DNA of 29,899 nt from a virus. The position numbers were made by a program, and so were the translations under genes. Positions 1-8,856 of the stretch are shown one piece after another. The stretch is from positions 1 through 29,899 of the IMG/VR virus record IMGVR_UViG_3300002835_000782. One strand, written 5' to 3'. Every line of letters starts with the position of its first letter. The first letter of the stretch is position 1. The notes beneath the pieces are model-generated. The model ran no database searches. It saw nothing but the letters and a program-made list of their open reading frames with translations, and was not told the DNA's origin.

Positions 1-569
1 TCAACTACAAGAGCACCGGTGTCTTTATTGGTAGATTCAGTTATATCGCCAATATTAATTGCTACGCCATCGGCAAATGCCCAATCAGCACCTTCTATTT
101 CAAATCTATTATCAGTCGCTTCATCATATCTAAGCTTTACATCTTTATCATTACCAAAACTTAGATAATTATCATCAACAATATTAACTTCACCAGTTCC
201 ATTTGGATCTAAAACAATATCACCGTCAGTGTTGGTTGATAAAATAGTATTGCCATCAAGACGTAAGTTATCTACGTTCCACTGATCTACTTTTCTATTA
301 TTATCAAGAACAGCAACTATACCACCATCACTATTTCTTGTATTTGAAACACCAGCAACAGTACCTGGTTGGTGCTCCATCATGGAGGTATAATAATATC
401 CACCTACTGGATTTACATTATTACCATCATCACCAACATAAACCCTATCTTTATATTGATTAAGACCGCCGTAACTTCCAATACCTGTTACATATGCTAA
501 TTCACCCCAATTTAGACTGGAAGGTTTGTTAGTACCTGAGGATCTTTTGATCCTAATAATACTTGCCAT
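1..569 (-). CDS. Tail-fibre-like virion structural protein, N-terminal part (cut by window edge)
   Basis: This gene starts with ATG at 569 and runs off the low-coordinate edge still open, so about 189 N-terminal residues are visible. The protein begins MASIIRIKRSSGTNKP and continues with NWGELAYVTGIGSYGG. Further on it has LDGNTILSTNTDGDIVLDPN and a region rich in Gly, Asn and Asp. This beta-rich pattern is one I recognise from cyanophage and pelagic myovirus fibre proteins, where an N-terminal segment attaches to the baseplate and the distal part is fibrous. The start codon lies directly next to the stop of the 75-residue gene (570-797), so the two are probably co-transcribed from the late promoter at 824-831. 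The role as a fibre or host-contact protein is inferred; the receptor-binding end is outside the window. Confidence 0.7.
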   Translation of the reverse strand, partial: MASIIRIKRSSGTNKPSSLNWGELAYVTGIGSYGGLNQYKDRVYVGDDGNNVNPVGGYYYTSMMEHQPGTVAGVSNTRNSDGGIVAVLDNNRKVDQWNVDNLRLDGNTILSTNTDGDIVLDPNGTGEVNIVDDNYLSFGNDKDVKLRYDEATDNRFEIEGADWAFADGVAINIGDITESTNKDTGALVV

Positions 570-797
570 TTAGAAATTTCCCCCATTGATGTCTAAATTC
601 TGTGTTGCCCCTGGTGTCAGGGTTAGTGTAGCGTCCCATTTTCTGGTAGCACCATTATAAACAAGAACCATTCCATCAAGTAAATTTGTAGCATTGACAT
701 CACTAAGTTCGGATAAAGACAGACCTTGAGCGCCAGCAAGCGAAGATATAACTTTTACAGCAGGTTGTTGCCCTACTCTGACCTTAATTTCTGCCAT
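570..797 (-). CDS. Small fibre-associated structural protein (75 aa)
   Basis: A 75-residue protein starting MAEIKVRVGQQPAVKVISS. It carries the segment LSDVNATNLLDGMVLVYNGA followed by KWDAT. I recognise this LSDV-N-DGMVLVYN-W module as a recurrent unit in tail-fibre and structural proteins of T4-like cyanophages, often near the attachment end of fibres. There is no signal peptide or membrane segment. The gene is the first in its unit: an exact TATAAATA box at 824-831 lies 26 nt upstream of its ATG, and its stop abuts the start of the fibre-like gene below. No clear Shine-Dalgarno sequence precedes the ATG. Function as a fibre adaptor or connector is inferred from the motif and from position. 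Confidence 0.65.
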   Translation of the reverse strand: MAEIKVRVGQQPAVKVISSLAGAQGLSLSELSDVNATNLLDGMVLVYNGATRKWDATLTLTPGATQNLDINGGNF

Positions 798-823
798 TTA
801 TAAACAGTTCAGGATCTAAAATA

Positions 824-831
824 TATTTATA
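824..831 (-). promoter_or_regulatory. T4-type late promoter (TATAAATA) for the 75-aa gene and fibre gene
   Basis: The minus strand reads TATAAATA exactly, the consensus of T4-type late promoters recognised by the phage late sigma factor (gp55) with the sliding clamp. It overlaps the stop codon of the 66-residue gene (827-1027) and lies 26 nt upstream of the ATG at 797, a normal spacing for a short late leader. No -35 box is expected. Confidence 0.75.
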
Positions 832-1027
832 CTTCATCAAATCCAAAAGATTTAAATGAATTGCCAAATGAAGAAACAACTTCTTGTTGCTTAAAATATA
901 ATTTCATATAAGATTTTGCAATATTTCTTAGAGTATCTAAACACTCAATATTATCAATTTCGGAAGCAGCTTTGAAATATTCAAAACTTTTGCTCAAATT
1001 TTCTAAATTAATTTTGTCTGGATCCAT
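827..1027 (-). CDS. Small unknown protein (66 aa)
   Basis: A 66-residue, mostly helical-looking protein beginning MDPDKINLENLSKSFEYFKA and containing ECLDTLRNIAKSYMKLYFKQ. It has no signal peptide, membrane segment or catalytic motif that I can recognise. Its ATG at 1027 lies inside the 3' end of the preceding gene, giving a 20-nt out-of-frame overlap, which suggests translational coupling. Its stop overlaps the late promoter at 824-831. Location between the DUF4815 virion protein and the fibre genes suggests a virion or assembly role, but the sequence itself gives no function. Confidence 0.6.
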   Translation of the reverse strand: MDPDKINLENLSKSFEYFKAASEIDNIECLDTLRNIAKSYMKLYFKQQEVVSSFGNSFKSFGFDEV

Positions 1028-1244
1028 TTGTAAGTTCTCTCAATAAAGATTTAATTTCATCAATATCCTTTTTAAGTTGATCTATCTCAGATCTTTCTCT
1101 TTGTTTTTGTTCTTTCAATCTCATGTATTGTATGTATCCAGATTTATCATTATTAAGGATAGCACCAGTATTACGGTCTCTAAAAAGATTATTATGACCT
1201 TCAACTGGTACTAAATCCTTGTCAGCATTAGTATTATCAGTCAT
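1008..1244 (-). CDS. Small coiled-coil protein downstream of the DUF4815 gene (78 aa)
   Basis: I chose ATG at 1244 (MTDNTNADKDLVPVEGHNNL), one base after the stop of the 2535-residue gene, over an upstream start at 1259 that would overlap that gene. The protein has an N-terminal motif LVPVEGHNNLFRDRNTGAIL followed by a charged helix (roughly residues 40-73, with KEQKQRERSEIDQLKKDIDE and KSLLREL) that looks like a coiled coil. I recognise the VEGH-(N/K)-L-x-RD-x-x-(S/T)GAIL pattern plus coiled-coil tail from small proteins encoded among cyanophage structural genes. Their function is not known to me. Coupling to the large virion gene suggests a structural or assembly partner. Confidence 0.65.
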   Translation of the reverse strand: MTDNTNADKDLVPVEGHNNLFRDRNTGAILNNDKSGYIQYMRLKEQKQRERSEIDQLKKDIDEIKSLLRELTNGSRQN

Positions 1245-1245
1245 A

Positions 1246-4200
1246 TTACGCAAGAGCAATACATCTAAAATCTTTAAGTTTTACGGGAGTTGATTCATTT
1301 GTAGAAGACATAACAATTTTAATAGCAAATCCATTAAATTGTTCAAGATTATTTGCACTAAATTGATATTCCGAGAATGAATTTGGATTATTTGGTGCTA
1401 CAAAAGCGTCTGCTCTTCCACTATTCTTATATTGATCAATTACAAAATCTCCAAATCCATCACCATCGGTGTCAAGTAAGTTATCATAACCTGGGAATGG
1501 TGTGTAACTTTGTGGAACATCACTTGAATCTGCTTTAAACAGACGATAGAAAACTCTAAAATCTGCGCCTTCCTGTCTATTTGCAGCAACAAGAACTCTT
1601 AGACTTGTTGCAGGTTGTGCAAGAGAAATAATCTGAGTAACAAAAACACCACCATGTGGATCTCCATTAATTCTATTTGATCTAGAATCAACTACATAAT
1701 CTCTAATAGGACTATTAGATCTATTTCTACCAAGAACAAAAGTGGCATTTTGAATATCCATTACTGGGGATAGATTTTCATCCTCAGTCTTAAAGTCAAC
1801 CTTCAATGATAATGACTTATTGGAAGGTAAAGTTGTCAATCTTGTAATTTCATTAATTCTGGAAGCAACCATTCTAGGTGTAGGATAATGCACTACCGTG
1901 TTTAATGGGATAGGATCATAACCTTGATCTAAGAATGAAACTTCAGATCCACCAGCACTAGTTCCAGAAATGGTTCTAAGTTGTGCAGATGCTGTGGTTC
2001 CTTTACCTGGTGTAATTATATTAAATTGGGAATCAATAGAACTAAATTGGTGATTTTGAGAAATTCTAACAACATCTCCACCAATAGCTTTTTGTGTAGC
2101 AAAATTAAGCATTGATGCACCACTACTTCTATCTGTTGGTGTAGTCCTGTCAACTTCTAAGAAGAAGTTGTCAAGATTTGAACTTTCAGAATTGTAGTAA
2201 TTTGCTGGTGTATCGTGGAATTTATTGATTCTCATCAAAGAAACTCCACTAACTTCATATGGTTGTATAAATTCATTGGCATTGTGAGAAGTTTTCACAG
2301 TTCTGCCCTGTGCTCTACCATCAATAGTAAGTGTTCCAGCATTACCTGAAACTTGGGTAATGGCACTATAAGATACAACTTCATTATTCAATAGGGCATA
2401 TCCACGACTTGTTGTTATTCCCTCAAATGTGCTAAAGATAGTTGTATTTGCAACCGATACTACTGTATCGTTTAATCCAAATGGAGCAGTTGTAGTAGTT
2501 TTTTCTCTATCGGGAAGAACATCAGTTACGTTAATTTTTCCATTTCCACCATGATTTGCATGATTATACTGCTTGATTCTGAAAACATTTCCAGAATATT
2601 CATTAGAGATGAGAGTTGATGAACCATTTACGGTTGCACCACTAGTTGTTCTAGAAGACTCTGTGTTTGGATTTGCATAGTAAACAATGGAAGTAGTATT
2701 AGTAAAGTTTTCACCCTGAACATTAGTGAGATAAATTGTATCCGTAGTTCCACGTGTTTTAACACCAAACTGAGCTCCACTACCAGATCCAACACTACTT
2801 GTAGTTACTCCTAAAACTTCACCATTTACATAACCACTGCCATTACTTGTAATACTATATGTTCTAATAGATCCATTAAGGAATTGAATTGTTGCTTGTG
2901 CGCCAGTTCCTTTACCAGTAATGGAATACAAATCAACATTTGTATAGGTTCCCGCAACATATCCAGATCCACCAGCAACTACTGTTGCTACTCCTACTGG
3001 ACCACCAAGATTTTCAACAATACCTGTAATACTTGGGCTTGATCCCTGTCCAATTTTAGTTCCAGGAACAACAGCAGCATTAAGTGTGCCAGAAATTGGC
3101 AATTTCAGTTTTCTTGGTAATGTTTCTATTGGATTGTTTACCAATTTTCCAACGTTTGTACCTCTTGCAGTAATATCAGTATTATAAAATGTTACTGTGC
3201 CAGAAGGTACAAATTTTGCTTTATAAAGTTTGAATGTTAAATCTTGGTATTGGCTTGCGGTCCAGATAGTTCCATTTTGCGATTTAAACAAGCTACCACC
3301 AATGTATTGCTTAGTAACAACAACATTCTGAACATCAGGAAGATTTTGGGTTTTAACTGTCTTTTTACCCATCGTAGCAGTCCACATCTCATATGCATCA
3401 GATGCTGGGGAGAGGATAACAATTGCATATTCTCTTCCCGCTTCTAAGAATACAGGGGATGGGAAACGAATTCTTGTTGGAACTGGTTCTGGTATCGTAG
3501 GCTTATCATATCTACCCCAATTTGGATCTTTTAGGATATCTTGCATTTTTGGACCAATGGTTCCACTGTACACATTTTCTAAGAAATACCTAATGTCCGA
3601 ATCTGAAAATCCTTGTGATTTTGCATAAGGATAATCATTTTCATATCCAAACTGTCCTGGTGTAAATCCACTAGCGGCATCATTAAATCCAGCCATACTT
3701 TTAACACCAAACGATGCTTCGGCAATGTTTATTTGATCTGGATTTAAAGCAATCTGAGTATAATCCTGTACCAAGAATGAAGTTGGAGTTCCTAATTCAA
3801 CTGTTCTAAGTTCAATATAAATTTTTGCTGATGGATCTTTCGATGCAAAATACAAGTCAAAAGAAGTTAAGAAAGCTCCTTTTCCATCAACAGTAAACGA
3901 TTGTGCAAGAGGGTCTCTATGAGGAGCCTTTATTTCAACCTGAACTTCAGTTGGTTTTGCTGCTGGTTTGGGTGGATTTCTAACGGAGACCCTACTAGTT
4001 TCTTGTGTTAAAATAGTTCCAGATCCACTATATGATCCTATTGCCTCACTAGCAAATACTGTTGATCCTGGAAGAGGAGTAACTCCTGGTGGAACGGCAG
4101 TAACTTTAACAGTTTTTGTTCCACTGGTGACTTTATATGGTGGTGGAGGACTTGAATTTGGATCTCTGAAGAAGAAGCTAGCAACAATATCGCCCCAATT

Positions 4201-7200
4201 ATCCGAAATTAGTTCTGCTCTTGTTATTGTAGCAGTTGCACCACTTGTTTCACCAACAATAGTTGCGCCAGATGCAACATATCCATAATATTGTTCTTCC
4301 GTAGCTAAAACTCTTACACCAAAATTGATAAGTTTTGATGTTGCTGAATAGGATTCTCCTGGTGCTGGTCTAGTCTTATCATAAGGATCAACACTATAAT
4401 TTTCAACAAGAACTGATGGAGATCCAAGTCCTGCTCCAATATCTGGTCTGGAAGTGTCGCCAAACTTATGATTTGGTTTTTGAATTCTAATATATCCAAT
4501 TTGTCTTCCACCAAAATAAATACGTGCATTTTCAAAGACCTGGAAAGTTCCAGATTGCATAGAAATTTCACAAAGTTTTGGAACAATATCAACCTGTTGA
4601 CTATCCAAATAATGATAATGCTTTGTGAATGGTCTTAAACCATTGGCATTAAAATAAACGTTTCTAGAACGCATAAATGGATCAACAGTTCCACTTATCT
4701 TAACATCCTCAACATAATTAAATTCTCTAGCAGGTCCAGTTAATTTAGGTGTATATTGTGTAGTAGTTGTAGTAGTTGTTGTTGTTAAAGTTCTTACACC
4801 CTTTTCACCTCTACCACCACCTTTATTATATGTTTCAGTTTCTGTTTTTTTATTAACATCAGTATTAACGCTTGCTTCTTGAACCCATTCTGCTCCAGTT
4901 GATTCTGTTCTTTGATCATCGATATAAATGGTTCTAACCCAATTATCTGATGCAGGATCAAGTACTACGCCACCAACAAAAACAATAACATTAAATGGAT
5001 TTACATTCTCAACATTTGTTGCGTGAGGTTGTTCAATCCAATCAACTTCCGTATATGCTAATGTTAAAAGATCTCCGGTTTTTTGGATATTTGGATCTAA
5101 TAGTTTTAAGTTCTGAGTTATATCTGTTTGTGTTCTATCAATACCAGGATCCAATGCCAATTCTGCTGGAATTGACCAAAAATCAACGGGAACAATACCA
5201 GTAGGATCAGATTTGCTAATGTCAATAGTAGTATATCTTTTATCAGCAAGTGACTTATCCCTAAAACTGGTAACAATAAATCCAGACTTAAATCTATTGA
5301 GTCCAGTTGCATCTGTTACTTCAAGCGTTTGTGCTTTAAGTTCAAGCATACTTAGACTTGTAACATCTTCTAGATTTTCAATTCTTTGTTCTAACTTTGC
5401 GATATCACGCATTGTAAATCTTCTATTATCCCTTAATAGAATTTTTGGATCTTTTTGGGGGTTATAAAGATATGCGGGATAACTAATTTGAGCGAGCTCC
5501 ATCGCATCGTCAGAAAGAATTGGAGAACGAGGATCATCACTAGGTTCACCTTGTACAACTTCAACTTCTCCAAAACGATTGACAGTTACTAAATCAACTC
5601 TTGGTAAGTAGTAACTATATCCGATAAATGAAGTCTCATCTGGTGAAACAATATATCTAAAATTACTTTCATAAGATCTTGAACTGAATGCAAACGGTGA
5701 AGAAGTTGCCGTAGATGGATCAAATTCTTGAACTCTTGGTCTAAAATCAAGAATGTCAGACGCACGAGTTCCATCTGGAACAGTAGGTATATCACTTGAA
5801 TACCTATCTTCCGTATATGAATTTACTGTGAATAAATCTCCACTATTTCCTGGCGCTATCTTATAATAATCAAAAATGATTAATAATTGACGAGATGGAA
5901 TAGCACTTCCAGTCTTTCTTCTTATTTTTGAGTAATCGCAATATTGATTTTTATGTCCTTTATCTAAAATATAATTAGTAGTTCTATCAATATAACTACC
6001 AGGAGTTATTTGTTGAATTACTGCATTAATAGAGGATTCTTTAAATGTAACATTCTCACCAACTTCAAAATTATTTTCATTTAAATAAACGAATTCAATT
6101 GTTGACGCAGTTTTATTAACAACTTGTGCAACAGATCTACTATTTTGACCTACTATTTTTTCTCCGGTAATTGCATTTGTATCTAATGCCAATCCAGTAG
6201 CAAATGTTAACGTATCTAATACAGGCGTCGATGTATTTGTCGATTCGTATACTGCACGAATGTTGACAACATCTGGAACATTCAATGATACATCTTCATC
6301 TTCCACCCTAAGACCATAATACTTACTTGTGGTGAGTCCAGAAGCAACTGATCCTGTTTGTGTTGAAATACCACTAGTTCTAGTGACTGATATTTGTCTA
6401 CTTCTTATGAAGTCTTTTGATTTATTTGTAACCTGTCTCTTATTTAATGTTACAATAACAGTAACATTTGATTGACTTGCTCTCAATCCTGTAAAGGTTA
6501 TTGAGGTTCCATTAGATCCCAAACTAAATTTACCAGAATTTAATTCATCTGTTATACCATCACTATAATGGACAGAATATCTCTCAGCATCAAACGCCTC
6601 AAAAAATACGCTTGTAATTCCTGCACTAGAATCTAAAGCGTCTGCTGTAGTGATTGTTAATGATCCTGATCCATTTGTAGATCTTCCGGTAATTTGCTTT
6701 GTGATTGTAAGTTCGGATTGAGAAAGATCAACAGAAGCAATATTTATTTTTGGAAGATTTGCATATAGACCAGAGGAAACAAGATTTAAGATCTTTGGCT
6801 CCATCAATGAAAATACAGAATCAGTTGTTGCAGCTGGTAATCCATTATCACAAACTGACGTAACTGCATATCCAGTTGCAGCAAGAGTTAATGCAGTTCC
6901 GTCAGCAGAAATTGCTGATATTCTATTAAATGTTGGATCTGTATTTCCACTTTCTTGATACCTTATTATTGCCTCAGTTTTAATTCCAGTAGTTCCAGAG
7001 AAAAATCTACCAGGAGATTTTGCTGTACCACCTGTTGTGATATTTAATTTGTCAGTAATTGCAAAATTAGGAGGAGTTCTCTCATATAAAACTGTATCTG
7101 CAAAGAAATCTGTTTGTATTGCAGTATTCAGTGAATTCGAATCTTGATATACTGATTTAATATCTTCTGTTGTATAAACATTAAGTGCTTGAATAGCAAC

Positions 7201-8853
7201 TTTAAGTTCTGGATTTTCATTAATAATAACCTGCTCACCAACTAAAAATGTTCCAGAAGTTTGAGATAGACTGAAAGCACTGCCATTTGGTTTTGCTGCA
7301 AGGTATCCAGTTGCACCACTGGAAAGACCTCTAACAAAAGAAGTTAAAGGAACCTCAGTTGTTGTATAATCTTTTGCCAGATAAAGAGTGGTATATGTTT
7401 GAACGTCAAATAGATATAGATCCCATACAGTGCTGTCACCAGAATATGCAGCATCTGAAACTCCATACCAATAAACTCTCGCTTCTCCTATTTTAACTCC
7501 ACCACCACCTGCTGTTCCTGGACCATCTCCACTGGCATCTCTTCTTCTATTATAAAGTTCTATAATGTTTGCCTGTGTGGTCTGAGCACCGCTTTGAGAA
7601 GCACCAATATTTAAATAAGGAACTCCATGAACGTTATTAACCTTTAAAAGGCTACCCATTGCAAAAGGAACTAAGGCACCATCAACTTTCTTAGTTGTTC
7701 TTGGTTTTGGAACATCAACAACTGCCCCACCAACTAAATCAATATCAAATCCCTTAACGTATGCTGTGCCAGCAGACACTTTAACCGACATTAAATTATC
7801 GGTTGGAATATTACCTTGATCTGTTCTTTGACCTTCTACATAAAGACCACCATTACCAATTTCATTGTTCAGAGAATTGGCAACAGATATAGTAAATGGA
7901 TTTATAGCATAATTTCCAGATTCCTCAAAAGTTCTTTTTGCAAAATAATCTTTAATTATATTGTAATCTGATTTATTTTGTAACTTTTTAATTTTTCCTT
8001 GATCGACCTTAACTAATTCTACAAAGTTTGTATCGTTAAAATCTAATAAATCTTTTTTAGACAGTTTAACACTAATTTTCAATCTATCTGCGCCAGGTGC
8101 AGCATAGTTTGTAAATCCTTTTGCATTATCATTTAGATCTGTATCATCATCTGATGAAATTATCTCTTCAAGAATATCAAAACCAACCCTATATGATGGT
8201 TCATTGCTATATGGATCTAAAACAATTTGGGTATTTGGTACATCAAGAAAAACACCCCTAATAAAATAAACACCCTGTGAAACTCCAACAGCATATCCAG
8301 TTGCTGTGGCATTTGTAGAAACAAGAGTTAAAACTGTATCTCCACTATTTAATGTTGTATTTCCGTATGTAATATTCTCTTCAAGTATTAATACTTCACC
8401 ATCCACAAATTCTACACCTTCTCCATCATCTGCACCATCACGGTACTTGACAAATAGTGTTATATCCTCAACTCCTTCCTCAGGTGGTAAAAGATACCCT
8501 TTAATAGTGCCAACAACTCCTGATGTTTGGCCTCTTACTTTTGTTCCTCTTCCAGTATTGGCATTTTTTAATGCATCAAGATAGACTGTAACATCAATTC
8601 CCAGGTGATCTGGATTCACCTTTATAGTTGTGAAGGCATTGTCGCAAGTAACTCCGCCAGGAATTACCATAGAACCTTCTTTAAAAAGGTGACTTCCAAA
8701 AGATTCTATTTGATTTTGTAAAATCGATTGAAGACCTGTTAATTCTCTTGCCTGAACAGGATATCCAGGTTTAAAAAGAACTCGATAATAATTATCTGCC
8801 TTATCGAAATCATCATAATAAGGACTTACGTTGAGATTAGTCTTTTGTGGCAT
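1246..8853 (-). CDS. Large virion structural protein with DUF4815-type N-terminus (2535 aa)
   Basis: An intact 2535-residue frame. The N-terminus (MPQKTNLNVSPYYDDFDKAD, then FKPGYPVQARELTGLQSILQ) matches the DUF4815-type opening of T4-like cyanophage virion proteins as I remember it. Around residues 1140-1165 is the characteristic helical stretch RDIAKLEQRIENLEDVTSLS, followed by LNRFKSGFIVTSF. Residues 1357-1365 are nine consecutive threonines. Near residues 1950-2020 are two GGSGY/NGSGY beta modules (AGGSGYVAGTYTN, SNGSGYVNGEV). The C-terminal third is beta-rich and resembles fibre or baseplate-appendage proteins. It lies directly after gp8, where T4 has gp9, gp10 and gp11, so a peripheral baseplate role is likely. 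There is no signal peptide or enzyme motif. The exact T4 counterpart is uncertain. Confidence 0.85.
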   Translation of the reverse strand: MPQKTNLNVSPYYDDFDKADNYYRVLFKPGYPVQARELTGLQSILQNQIESFGSHLFKEGSMVIPGGVTCDNAFTTIKVNPDHLGIDVTVYLDALKNANTGRGTKVRGQTSGVVGTIKGYLLPPEEGVEDITLFVKYRDGADDGEGVEFVDGEVLILEENITYGNTTLNSGDTVLTLVSTNATATGYAVGVSQGVYFIRGVFLDVPNTQIVLDPYSNEPSYRVGFDILEEIISSDDDTDLNDNAKGFTNYAAPGADRLKISVKLSKKDLLDFNDTNFVELVKVDQGKIKKLQNKSDYNIIKDYFAKRTFEESGNYAINPFTISVANSLNNEIGNGGLYVEGQRTDQGNIPTDNLMSVKVSAGTAYVKGFDIDLVGGAVVDVPKPRTTKKVDGALVPFAMGSLLKVNNVHGVPYLNIGASQSGAQTTQANIIELYNRRRDASGDGPGTAGGGGVKIGEARVYWYGVSDAAYSGDSTVWDLYLFDVQTYTTLYLAKDYTTTEVPLTSFVRGLSSGATGYLAAKPNGSAFSLSQTSGTFLVGEQVIINENPELKVAIQALNVYTTEDIKSVYQDSNSLNTAIQTDFFADTVLYERTPPNFAITDKLNITTGGTAKSPGRFFSGTTGIKTEAIIRYQESGNTDPTFNRISAISADGTALTLAATGYAVTSVCDNGLPAATTDSVFSLMEPKILNLVSSGLYANLPKINIASVDLSQSELTITKQITGRSTNGSGSLTITTADALDSSAGITSVFFEAFDAERYSVHYSDGITDELNSGKFSLGSNGTSITFTGLRASQSNVTVIVTLNKRQVTNKSKDFIRSRQISVTRTSGISTQTGSVASGLTTSKYYGLRVEDEDVSLNVPDVVNIRAVYESTNTSTPVLDTLTFATGLALDTNAITGEKIVGQNSRSVAQVVNKTASTIEFVYLNENNFEVGENVTFKESSINAVIQQITPGSYIDRTTNYILDKGHKNQYCDYSKIRRKTGSAIPSRQLLIIFDYYKIAPGNSGDLFTVNSYTEDRYSSDIPTVPDGTRASDILDFRPRVQEFDPSTATSSPFAFSSRSYESNFRYIVSPDETSFIGYSYYLPRVDLVTVNRFGEVEVVQGEPSDDPRSPILSDDAMELAQISYPAYLYNPQKDPKILLRDNRRFTMRDIAKLEQRIENLEDVTSLSMLELKAQTLEVTDATGLNRFKSGFIVTSFRDKSLADKRYTTIDISKSDPTGIVPVDFWSIPAELALDPGIDRTQTDITQNLKLLDPNIQKTGDLLTLAYTEVDWIEQPHATNVENVNPFNVIVFVGGVVLDPASDNWVRTIYIDDQRTESTGAEWVQEASVNTDVNKKTETETYNKGGGRGEKGVRTLTTTTTTTTTQYTPKLTGPAREFNYVEDVKISGTVDPFMRSRNVYFNANGLRPFTKHYHYLDSQQVDIVPKLCEISMQSGTFQVFENARIYFGGRQIGYIRIQKPNHKFGDTSRPDIGAGLGSPSVLVENYSVDPYDKTRPAPGESYSATSKLINFGVRVLATEEQYYGYVASGATIVGETSGATATITRAELISDNWGDIVASFFFRDPNSSPPPPYKVTSGTKTVKVTAVPPGVTPLPGSTVFASEAIGSYSGSGTILTQETSRVSVRNPPKPAAKPTEVQVEIKAPHRDPLAQSFTVDGKGAFLTSFDLYFASKDPSAKIYIELRTVELGTPTSFLVQDYTQIALNPDQINIAEASFGVKSMAGFNDAASGFTPGQFGYENDYPYAKSQGFSDSDIRYFLENVYSGTIGPKMQDILKDPNWGRYDKPTIPEPVPTRIRFPSPVFLEAGREYAIVILSPASDAYEMWTATMGKKTVKTQNLPDVQNVVVTKQYIGGSLFKSQNGTIWTASQYQDLTFKLYKAKFVPSGTVTFYNTDITARGTNVGKLVNNPIETLPRKLKLPISGTLNAAVVPGTKIGQGSSPSITGIVENLGGPVGVATVVAGGSGYVAGTYTNVDLYSITGKGTGAQATIQFLNGSIRTYSITSNGSGYVNGEVLGVTTSSVGSGSGAQFGVKTRGTTDTIYLTNVQGENFTNTTSIVYYANPNTESSRTTSGATVNGSSTLISNEYSGNVFRIKQYNHANHGGNGKINVTDVLPDREKTTTTAPFGLNDTVVSVANTTIFSTFEGITTSRGYALLNNEVVSYSAITQVSGNAGTLTIDGRAQGRTVKTSHNANEFIQPYEVSGVSLMRINKFHDTPANYYNSESSNLDNFFLEVDRTTPTDRSSGASMLNFATQKAIGGDVVRISQNHQFSSIDSQFNIITPGKGTTASAQLRTISGTSAGGSEVSFLDQGYDPIPLNTVVHYPTPRMVASRINEITRLTTLPSNKSLSLKVDFKTEDENLSPVMDIQNATFVLGRNRSNSPIRDYVVDSRSNRINGDPHGGVFVTQIISLAQPATSLRVLVAANRQEGADFRVFYRLFKADSSDVPQSYTPFPGYDNLLDTDGDGFGDFVIDQYKNSGRADAFVAPNNPNSFSEYQFSANNLEQFNGFAIKIVMSSTNESTPVKLKDFRCIALA

Positions 8854-8856
8854 TGT

